Origin: Acidobacteriota bacterium
Lineage (GTDB): Bacteria; Acidobacteriota; Vicinamibacteria; Vicinamibacterales; JAKQTR01
Direction of reading: 5' to 3'
DNA length: 19,198 nt
Assembly: GCA_026393735.1 (NCBI GenBank)
Contig: JAPKZP010000109.1
Coordinates: 1-19,198 of the forward strand
Part shown: positions 7,036 through 13,559 of the stretch, one piece after another
Layout of the letters: each line of letters starts with the position of its first letter
Position numbering within the stretch: the first letter of the stretch is position 1
Position numbers and translations under genes: made by a program
Notes under the pieces: model-generated
Seen by the model: the letters and a program-made list of their open reading frames with translations, nothing else
What the model was told of the DNA's origin: nothing
The model's database searches: none

Positions 7036-7470
7036 CTACGCGCCCTCGAGCACTACCCACGCCACCGCAAGTTCCTCGTTCCGACTGTGACAACCTCTCC
7101 GGGAGAGGTTCTTGCGCCGGGAGAGGTTCTTGCGCACCGACACCGACAGATGCACCTCGCGGACGCCCATTGCCGAGGCCATGTCGCCCGTCTCTCCCGA
7201 GAGCGATACGACGGGCCGCCGCTGCTGGCCCTCCCATCGAACCTCCATGTCCGTCCAACTCATGCGACCGACGAGTCCGGTCCCGAGCGCCTTCACGCAG
7301 GCTTCCTTGGCCGCGAACCCCGCGGCAAACGCTCTCGCCGGCCGATGCCGCGCCCGGCACCAGCGAAGTTCCGCCGCCGTGAACAGGTCGTCGAACGCAT
7401 CGCCACCTCGCCGCAAGCCTTCACGTTCGAACCGGCCGACCTCAATGAGGTCGACCCCGCATCCAAGCAT
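7036..7470 (-). CDS. acpS: Holo-[acyl-carrier-protein] synthase with an internal repeat insertion
   Basis: The N-terminus MLGCGVDLIEVGRFE is the diagnostic AcpS motif, with metal-binding D7. FAAGFAAKEACVKALGTG (48-65) carries the second metal ligand E56. The enzyme transfers 4'-phosphopantetheine from CoA to the serine of an ACP, here most likely the operon's own. The length is 144 residues against about 120-130 in the family. The excess is explained by 16 residues (112-127, containing two RKNLSR units) between HLSVS and HSRNEELAVAWVVLE, which are normally one continuous C-terminal stretch (compare the common pattern HVSLSH...AVA.VVLE). The insert is a copy of the local palindromic repeat, in frame. 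Activity may be kept or lost. A GTG two codons before the chosen ATG is an alternative start. This is the first gene of the operon. Confidence 0.9.
   Translation of the reverse strand: MLGCGVDLIEVGRFEREGLRRGGDAFDDLFTAAELRWCRARHRPARAFAAGFAAKEACVKALGTGLVGRMSWTDMEVRWEGQQRRPVVSLSGETGDMASAMGVREVHLSVSVRKNLSRRKNLSRRGCHSRNEELAVAWVVLEGA
7090..7137 (-). repeat. Palindromic repeat inserted in frame inside acpS (locus C)
   Basis: The 48-bp block consists of two tandem 18-bp copies of CGCAAGAACCTCTCCCGG (minus strand; 7118-7135 and 7100-7117) followed by AGAGGTTGT. The palindrome AACCTCTCC-G-GGAGAGGTT (plus strand) is at 7092-7110. It adds exactly 16 codons with no stop or frameshift. The flanking codons join into a normal AcpS C-terminus when it is removed. 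Confidence 0.85.
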
Positions 7471-7614
7471 CACGGGAACCCCGCCGCAGTGTGGCGACGT
7501 ATTTCGTACAGGGGGCGGACTCGAGAGGACGGAACCGGGGAAAAGCGGGGCGAGTGTAACACAGGCAGGGGCATAATAGCGGCACGAGACTTGGACAGGA
7601 AGCAGAGAGCATTC
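7471..7614 (+). promoter_or_regulatory. Divergent acpS / SpoIIE intergenic region with candidate -10
   Basis: The 144 bp between the divergent genes should hold both promoters. On the plus strand CATAAT (7572-7577) matches five of six -10 bases and is 37 nt before the phosphatase ATG, but no good -35 sits at the right distance. On the minus strand no convincing pair was seen for acpS. Confidence 0.3.
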
Positions 7615-8847
7615 ATGGCCGACAACAAGAGCTGGGCGCGGGATCAGGCCGGCCGGATCCGCGACTTCTACAACGTCTACACGCGGGGTTTCTCGGCCGA
7701 GGAATTTCGACGCCTCTTTACCCGCGACACGCGAGACGCCTACCGCTATTTCTCGCGCGGCATCGATCGCGAGGAACTGGCGCAACTCCCCTGGTGGGAG
7801 CGCCCTGTTGTCTTCCTGCGCGGCGTGTTTCTCGCGATCACGATGAAGATGTCGCCCGCGCGCCGGGTGCTCTTTGCCATCGCCCTGATCGCCGGGTTCG
7901 TCGGGCTCATCTCGATGCTGCGCGGCTTCCACACGGCCTGGATCCCCATCGATCCCATTGTCCTGCGCTTCCCGCTGCCCGCGCCCATCTGGCCGGGCGG
8001 CACGGGCTGGCTGCTTCTCTCGATTGTGACCCTGATCCTGCTCGTGCTGCTCGAGGTCTTCGAGCGCCTCTCGCTGAAGAACGATCTCGAGATCGCGCGC
8101 GACATCCAGCAGGCCATGCTGCCGCGGGGCCTCTACTCGAGCGGCGGACTCGACGCGTTCGGCGTCACGCGCCCGGCCAACACGGTCGGCGGCGACTTCT
8201 ACGATATTCTGCCCCTGCCCGACGGCCGCGTGGTCGTCGCCCTCGGCGATGTCGCCGGCAAGGGCAGCCCGGCCGCGCTGCTGATGGCCCTGCTGCTCGC
8301 GATGCTGCGCACGCTGCTCGACGAGGGCCTCGACGCGGCGCCGCTCCTGTCGCGTCTCAATGTCCAGATTGTGCGGCACGCGCCCTCGTCGCGCTTCATC
8401 ACGCTCCTGTTCGTCACCGTGAACCCTGCGACAGGCGCCCTGGTCGCCGTCAACGCCGGCCATCTGCCGGGCTTGATTCGACGGCGCAACGGCGACATCG
8501 ATCGGCTGTCGGAGGGCGGCATCGCCCTGGGCATGTTCGACAACTCGACCTACACCACCCAGACGACGACGCTGGAGCCGGGCGACCTGCTGGTGCTCTA
8601 CAGCGACGGCATCACCGAGGCGGAGAACCCGTCGGGGGTGCCGTTCGACGAAGAGGGGCTGCTCACGCTCATCCGCGCCCATGCCGCCAACCCCGACCTG
8701 GCCGACGTGGGCCGGAAGATCCTCAAGGCGGTCGAGCATCACGCGCAGGACGTGCGCTTCGCTGACGATCTCACGGTCCTCATGGTGCGACGGCCGGAGG
8801 AGCCGGCTGCTGGCTCCAAAGAGGGTTATTCGACGTCTAAGCAGTGA
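7615..8847 (+). CDS. Membrane-anchored SpoIIE/PP2C serine phosphatase
   Basis: The 410-residue product has a soluble N-terminal part (1-60), membrane segments at about 85-103 and 131-148, and a short linker helix with the usual LEIARDIQQAMLP lead-in (158-170). The PP2C-type SpoIIE domain spans about 180-393. Metal-binding motifs are VGGDFYDILPL (191-201), ALGDVAGKGSPAALLM (209-224), VNAGHLPGL (279-287), LYSDGITEAEN (328-338) and FADDLTVLMV (382-391), and all key aspartates are present. Such RsbU-like enzymes dephosphorylate anti-sigma-factor antagonists or other phosphoserine regulators. The N-terminus has no recognised sensor domain, and the periplasmic loop between the two membrane segments is about 25 residues. 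No anti-sigma partner is encoded nearby. The start was set at 7615 where sequence quality changes; the ribosome binding site is weak. The peptidase gene begins 19 nt after its stop. Confidence 0.92.
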   Translation: MADNKSWARDQAGRIRDFYNVYTRGFSAEEFRRLFTRDTRDAYRYFSRGIDREELAQLPWWERPVVFLRGVFLAITMKMSPARRVLFAIALIAGFVGLISMLRGFHTAWIPIDPIVLRFPLPAPIWPGGTGWLLLSIVTLILLVLLEVFERLSLKNDLEIARDIQQAMLPRGLYSSGGLDAFGVTRPANTVGGDFYDILPLPDGRVVVALGDVAGKGSPAALLMALLLAMLRTLLDEGLDAAPLLSRLNVQIVRHAPSSRFITLLFVTVNPATGALVAVNAGHLPGLIRRRNGDIDRLSEGGIALGMFDNSTYTTQTTTLEPGDLLVLYSDGITEAENPSGVPFDEEGLLTLIRAHAANPDLADVGRKILKAVEHHAQDVRFADDLTVLMVRRPEEPAAGSKEGYSTSKQ

Positions 8848-8866
8848 GAGTATCCGTCACGTCCTG

Positions 8867-11617
8867 ATGCGCCGCTTCACTGCTGCCGCCGTCGTGCTTC
8901 TCGCGGTTCTCGCCCAGCAGGGCGGGACGCACGCGGCGTCGCCGCAGGCCGGGCCCCCCGATGGCGTCTTCCGGCTGCTGCTCAAGATCGAGCAGGTGAT
9001 GCAGGCCGGCAAGCCGGACGCCTACCTTGATCTGCTGTCCGCCGTCGCCAGCCGCGACTTCGCCTCCGACGCTGCCCGCCTGCTCGTCACGCCCGACATT
9101 ACGCGTGCCGTCATCCGCGAACGCGACCGCACGCCGCTCGAGGGCACGCTCGCCGGCGACGGCTACCGCCTGATGATCGAAGTCTTCACCGAGCGCGGCA
9201 CCCGCGCGCGCATGGCGACATGGCGCCTCGATGTCCGCCGCGTGCCGACGGAGACGAGCGACGACGAGTGGCGCGTCGAAGGCCAGAAGGAGCTCAACAC
9301 CCTCGACGGCTTGTTCCGCCTGTCGCTGAATCCCGCGAAGCAGTTCCGCGCGCGCAACCTCGTCGTGACGTCCGATGACCTCGAGGTGCGGCTGGCCGAG
9401 GGCTACGTGTTCGTCGCTGAGACGCCGGACGGTCCGACGGCCGCCGTGCTCGTGCCCGTCACCGGCGGCAGCTTCCGCTTTCGCCCAGCGCCCGAGACCG
9501 AGCGCGAGCAGGTACGCATCTACGCCGGCACCGACACGATCGACTCGCCGTACCAGGAAGTCTTCTTCCGCTTCAGCCCGGCCGATTTCGAGTCGCGTTT
9601 CGCACCCGGCTCGCTGACGCCGGAGCCCGTGGACGCCGCGATCCTCCGCCGCGCCGAGGCCGTCTTCAGAGACGAGATCGTGAAGTCGTACAACGTCGAT
9701 CTCGGCGATCTCAGCCGCGACACGTGGTCGCTGCCGCCGCAGCCGAACGATCTGCTGGTCGAGCTGCGCACCCGCCGGTACCAGGGCCTGACCTACGCGA
9801 AATCCGGCAGCGAGTCCGAGGACATCTCGCTGTTCGATCGGCACCGGCGCCGCAACATCTCCGTCTACTCATCGGCCGAGAAGCTCGCTGCGGGCGGACG
9901 GTCCTTCGACGAGGACGAGAACGGTGTCTTCGACGTCGACCGCTACACGCTCGACGTCTCGTTCGACCCGGAGCGCCAGTGGATCGAGGGACGCGCGCTG
10001 CTCGACCTGCGCATCAAGGCCGACGCCGCCAATAACCTGACGCTGCATCTCGCAGAGCCGCTCACGGTGCAGTCCGTCTATAGCGCCGAGTGGGGCCGCC
10101 TCCTCTCGCTCCGCGTGCGCAACCAGAACAGCATCGTTGTCAATCTGCCCGGCTACGCGGTGCGCGACACGAAGATGTCGCTCGTCGTCGTGTATGCCGG
10201 GCGCCTCGCGCCGGTGGTGCCCGACCGCGAATCCGTGGCGCCGCAGTTCCCCTCGGAGCAGCCTCAGGTGATCGACACGCCGTCGTTCACAGGCGAGCCG
10301 AGTTTGCTCTACACGACGCGTTCGTTCTGGTATCCCCAGGGATCTGTCAGCGACTACGCCACGGCAACGATGCACCTGACCGTGCCCGACCCGTACCAGG
10401 TGCTCGCGAGCGGAGACTTGCAGGCCGGGTCGCCCGTCGTGGTGCCGTCGCGCGACAAGGAGCCCGCGGGACGCCTGTATACCTACGAAGCCACCCAGCC
10501 GGTGCGTTATCTCGCGTGCCTTATCAGCCGGTTCGGGCCCGCCGCCACGCGCACCGTGTCCCTCGTGGATGCCCTCGCGGGGCTGGCGGCCAGCCAAGGA
10601 TCGGCCATACCGGCCGGCGTCGTCGCCGCCGGCTCGTTCAACAACGAGGTCGAACTGAGCGTCGAGGCCAACCCGAGGCAGTTGGTCAAGGGACGCGGTA
10701 CCGGAGCGGCGGCCGACGACTTGTTGCGCTACTACACGTCGCTCATCGGCGACTGCCCGTACCCGAGCCTCACCGTCGCGCCCGTCGAGAAGGATCTCCC
10801 CGGCGGGCACAGCCCGGCGTACCTGTCGGTCCTGAACGTGCCGGTGGCGACGGCGGCGCTCGCGTGGGCCAACGACCCGGCCGCGTTCCTGAACTTCCCG
10901 GACTTCTTCGTGGCACACGAAGTGGCGCACCAGTGGTGGGGCCAGGCTGTCGGCTGGCGCAGCTACCACGACCAGTGGATCAGCGAGGGCTTCTCGCAGT
11001 ACTTCGCGGCGCTCTACGCCCGCAAGAGCCGCGGCGATGCCCTGTTCTTCGATCTCCTGCGCCGGATGGCGCGATGGGCTCGCGACAAGGGTGACGCGGG
11101 CCCGGTCGATCTCGGTTACCGTCTCGGCCACATCCAGGGTGACAGCCGCATCTTCCGCGCCATCGTCTACAACAAGTCCGCCGTCGTGCTGCACATGCTG
11201 CGCCGGATGATCGGAGACGATGCCTTCTTCAGGGGTATCCGGCGTTTCTACTTCGGGTCGCGCTTCAGGAAGGCCGGGGCCGAGGACGTGCGCCTGGCCA
11301 TGGAAGCTGAGGGCAACCAGCGGCTCGAGTCGTTCTTCGACGCGTGGATTCATGGCTCGGGCACACCGCGGGTGCGCATGACATGGCGGCGCGACGCCAC
11401 GAGCACGCCCCCCGTCGCCGTCGTGCGCGTCGAGCAGGTCGCCAAAGCATCCGTCTTCCCCGTGACCGCGACCGTCCGCTACGCTAGCGGCTCAGCGGAG
11501 GATTTCCAGATTGTCGTCCGCGAGCGCGTCGCCGAATTCCGCCTGCCGCTCACCCGAGCCCCGCGCGACATCACCCTGAACCGGGACGGCCTGACACCAC
11601 TCGTCGTGCTGCGGTAG
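8867..11617 (+). CDS. Secreted M1-family zinc metallopeptidase (unusual exopeptidase motif)
   Basis: The 916-residue product starts with a signal peptide (MRRFTAAAVVLLAVLAQ, likely cleavage near THA-A at residue 23). About 400 residues without a family I can name follow. An M1-like N-terminal beta domain begins around residue 360 (DVDRYTLDVSFDPERQWIEG). The zinc site is HEVAH (684-688), with the third ligand E707 in WISEGFSQYF exactly 18 residues further on. The likely catalytic tyrosine is in RAIVYNKSAVVLHMLRRMI. The GxMEN motif that binds the peptide amino terminus in M1 aminopeptidases is not visible. The matching place reads VEKDLPGGHSPAYLSVLNVP. So zinc peptidase chemistry is well supported, but aminopeptidase action is not. 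It is probably periplasmic. The gene lies close behind the phosphatase gene. Confidence 0.88.
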   Translation: MRRFTAAAVVLLAVLAQQGGTHAASPQAGPPDGVFRLLLKIEQVMQAGKPDAYLDLLSAVASRDFASDAARLLVTPDITRAVIRERDRTPLEGTLAGDGYRLMIEVFTERGTRARMATWRLDVRRVPTETSDDEWRVEGQKELNTLDGLFRLSLNPAKQFRARNLVVTSDDLEVRLAEGYVFVAETPDGPTAAVLVPVTGGSFRFRPAPETEREQVRIYAGTDTIDSPYQEVFFRFSPADFESRFAPGSLTPEPVDAAILRRAEAVFRDEIVKSYNVDLGDLSRDTWSLPPQPNDLLVELRTRRYQGLTYAKSGSESEDISLFDRHRRRNISVYSSAEKLAAGGRSFDEDENGVFDVDRYTLDVSFDPERQWIEGRALLDLRIKADAANNLTLHLAEPLTVQSVYSAEWGRLLSLRVRNQNSIVVNLPGYAVRDTKMSLVVVYAGRLAPVVPDRESVAPQFPSEQPQVIDTPSFTGEPSLLYTTRSFWYPQGSVSDYATATMHLTVPDPYQVLASGDLQAGSPVVVPSRDKEPAGRLYTYEATQPVRYLACLISRFGPAATRTVSLVDALAGLAASQGSAIPAGVVAAGSFNNEVELSVEANPRQLVKGRGTGAAADDLLRYYTSLIGDCPYPSLTVAPVEKDLPGGHSPAYLSVLNVPVATAALAWANDPAAFLNFPDFFVAHEVAHQWWGQAVGWRSYHDQWISEGFSQYFAALYARKSRGDALFFDLLRRMARWARDKGDAGPVDLGYRLGHIQGDSRIFRAIVYNKSAVVLHMLRRMIGDDAFFRGIRRFYFGSRFRKAGAEDVRLAMEAEGNQRLESFFDAWIHGSGTPRVRMTWRRDATSTPPVAVVRVEQVAKASVFPVTATVRYASGSAEDFQIVVRERVAEFRLPLTRAPRDITLNRDGLTPLVVLR

Positions 11618-11640
11618 CGCCCCCGTGGTCCTGCCCCCCA

Positions 11641-11699
11641 ACGTCGTGCCCGCGCACGCGGGCACCCAGTCTGGACTTCCGCATTCGCGGGAATGACAT
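11641..11699. repeat. REP/MITE-like palindromic repeat
   Basis: The block holds TGCCCGCG-CA-CGCGGGCA (11647-11664), a perfect 8-bp hairpin, then TTCCGCATTCGCGGGAATGACA. The two halves are imperfect inverted copies of the dispersed 'CGTCATTCCCGCG...GGAATCCAG' palindrome seen in many GC-rich bacteria. It sits in the 111-bp gap after the peptidase gene and may double as its transcription terminator. Confidence 0.65.
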
Positions 11700-11716
11700 C
11701 AGCAGCGAGCCCCTAG

Positions 11717-11722
11717 TATGAT
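11717..11722 (+). promoter_or_regulatory. Candidate -10 element for a leaderless nuoG-like transcript
   Basis: TATGAT lies six bases before the ATG at 11729. A transcript begun seven bases after the box would start on the start codon itself. No ribosome binding site is present; the bases between are TCCCCC. This fits leaderless translation. No clear -35 box was found. Confidence 0.4.
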
Positions 11723-11728
11723 TCCCCC

Positions 11729-13525
11729 ATGGACACCGTCTCCCTGAAGATCGACGGGCGCGAGATCACGGTCGCCAAGGGCAAGACCATCCTCGAAGCC
11801 GCCCTCGAGAACGGCATCTCGATCCCGTACTACTGCTACCATCCGGGCATCGGCGTCGAAGGCTCCTGCCGCGTGTGCATCGTCAAGGTCGAGAAGATCC
11901 CGAAGCTGCAAACTTCGTGTTCGACCGTGTGCACCGACGGCATGGTCGTCGAGACGGCCAGTCCCGAGGTGCTGCAGGCGCGGGCGAGTGTCTTCGAATT
12001 CCTGCTGATCAACCATCCGCTCGATTGCCCCGTGTGCGACAAGGGCGGCGAATGCCCCCTGCAGGACTTCTCCTACACCTTCGGTCCCAGAGGCAGCCGC
12101 ATGGAGTTCCCGCGGCGGACCTTCGACGGGGATGGCGTCAAAGCCGACGTCGATTTCGGGCCGACGCTGATGCTGAACCGCAACCGGTGCATCATGTGCA
12201 CCCGCTGCGTCCGCTTCATGAAGGACGTGGACGGCGATGCGCAGATTGGCGTGGTCGATCGCGGGAACGGGAGCCAGATTTCGACGTTCCAGGAACACGG
12301 CGTCCACTCGCTGATCTCGGGCAACCTGATGGATGTATGCCCGGTCGGCGCGATCACGACACGCGATTACCGCTTCAAGTCGCGGCCGTGGGACAACCCG
12401 GTGGCGGTCGACACAACCTGCACGCTCTGCTCGAAGGGGTGCAGCACGACGGCGTGGCTGAAAGCCAAACCGGAATGGGCCAAGGGCGCGCGCCTCATTC
12501 GTTTCACGCCGCGCTACAACCCCGACGTGAACGGCTACTGGATGTGCGACATCGGCCGCTTCCAGTATCACTGGGTCGAGAGCGACCAGCGGCTTACGCA
12601 TCCGTGGGTGAAACAGCCGGCCGGCACGCAGGCGGCCGCCACGTGGCCCGGCGCCATGACGCGGCTGCGCGAAGCGTTGCAGCCGGTGCTTCAGGCAACG
12701 CCCGCGGAGTTCCGAGTCCTCGTGTCGGCGCATGCCTCGCACGAAGAGCTGTTCCTGGTGCGCGAGCTTGTACGCAAGCTGCAGGGCCCCAACGCCGATC
12801 AGCGCGTGGCCGTGAGCTGGCGCACGGCCGGCAAGTCGCAGCCGGCCCAGACGAAGTTCGGCGTGCCGCCGGTCGATGCCCCCAACGTGGCCGGCGCGCG
12901 CGACCTGGGGTTCGACGTGCCGGCTGGCTCGACGTCCGCTGCCGACATCAGCGGCTTGCGCGGCGCCGTCGATGCCGGTGCGGTCAAGGCCCTCTATGTG
13001 ATCGATCCCGGCCCCGAAGGCAGCATCGGCGATGTCCAGTGGCTGCTCGACGCGCGCGCCTCGGGCAAGTTGCCGCTGCTCATCGTGCAGGGGGTGTTGA
13101 TGACGCCGCTCGCCGCCGCGGCCGACATCGTCCTGGCCGGCGCCGCGTGGGTCGAGAAGAACGCTACCTTCACCAACGACAAGGGGATCGTTCAGGGCAC
13201 CGCGCACGTGATTGCGGCACCGGGCGATGCCCGGGAGGATTGGGAGGTGCTGACGATGGTGGCGGCCGAGCTGCGTGCGGCGCTGCCGTATCCGACCGCC
13301 GATGCGGTGCGTGACGCGATTGCCGCCGAGTTGAGGCACCTGCCCGGCTACGCCGGCCTGGCGCGTTTCGTCTTCGCGAAGCCGTTGCCCGGCCACACGT
13401 GGCTGCAGGCCTCGAACCCGTCGGAGCGCTGGAAGTGGGACTTCATGTTCCAGGATCTGCCGCCGGTGAAGACCAACCCGGTGATGATCCGCGCGGAACT
13501 GGTGCACGACATTCTGAAGAAGTAG
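11729..13525 (+). CDS. nuoG: NuoG-like NADH-quinone oxidoreductase Fe-S subunit
   Basis: The 598-residue product has the full iron-sulfur head of complex I subunit G. The N-terminal 2Fe-2S ferredoxin domain has C36, C47, C50 and C64. The His-Cys3 4Fe-4S motif has H96, C100, C103 and C109, and the next 4Fe-4S site has C154, C157, C160 and C204. A further CTLCSKGC...C set (C231, C234, C238, C273) matches the N7-type cluster found in only some species. The remaining 320 residues are a shortened molybdopterin-oxidoreductase-like domain, so it is smaller than E. coli NuoG (about 900 aa). The expected role is electron transfer from NADH towards quinone at the inner membrane. No other nuo gene lies in the window after it. 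A DsbD gene follows 34 nt later, so this is either the end of a split nuo cluster or an orphan diaphorase subunit. Confidence 0.9.
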   Translation: MDTVSLKIDGREITVAKGKTILEAALENGISIPYYCYHPGIGVEGSCRVCIVKVEKIPKLQTSCSTVCTDGMVVETASPEVLQARASVFEFLLINHPLDCPVCDKGGECPLQDFSYTFGPRGSRMEFPRRTFDGDGVKADVDFGPTLMLNRNRCIMCTRCVRFMKDVDGDAQIGVVDRGNGSQISTFQEHGVHSLISGNLMDVCPVGAITTRDYRFKSRPWDNPVAVDTTCTLCSKGCSTTAWLKAKPEWAKGARLIRFTPRYNPDVNGYWMCDIGRFQYHWVESDQRLTHPWVKQPAGTQAAATWPGAMTRLREALQPVLQATPAEFRVLVSAHASHEELFLVRELVRKLQGPNADQRVAVSWRTAGKSQPAQTKFGVPPVDAPNVAGARDLGFDVPAGSTSAADISGLRGAVDAGAVKALYVIDPGPEGSIGDVQWLLDARASGKLPLLIVQGVLMTPLAAAADIVLAGAAWVEKNATFTNDKGIVQGTAHVIAAPGDAREDWEVLTMVAAELRAALPYPTADAVRDAIAAELRHLPGYAGLARFVFAKPLPGHTWLQASNPSERWKWDFMFQDLPPVKTNPVMIRAELVHDILKK

Positions 13526-13547
13526 GGGTCGACCCCCGGGTCGACCC
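13526..13547. repeat. Paired GGGTCGACCC palindromes
   Basis: Two perfect 10-bp palindromes GGGTCGACCC (13526-13535 and 13538-13547) directly follow the nuoG-like stop codon and precede the dsbD-like start by 12 nt. They can form small hairpins or pair with each other, and could tune translation of the downstream gene. Confidence 0.6.
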
Positions 13548-13559
13548 AGGTGAGCGCAC

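Noticed and set aside
5543..7090. 515-codon plus-strand open frame opposite the AMP ligase
   Set aside because: It is the antisense shadow of a well-conserved ligase, has biased composition without motifs, and stays open because of high GC.
6959..7360. Upstream extension of the AMP ligase to residue 700
   Set aside because: A perfect ribosome binding site precedes the ATG at 6958. The extension overlaps acpS in another frame and is open only because the palindromic repeats lack stops.
7087..7614. Upstream extension of the SpoIIE phosphatase frame
   Set aside because: It is antisense to acpS and has no family similarity. The phosphatase sequence starts naturally at 7615.
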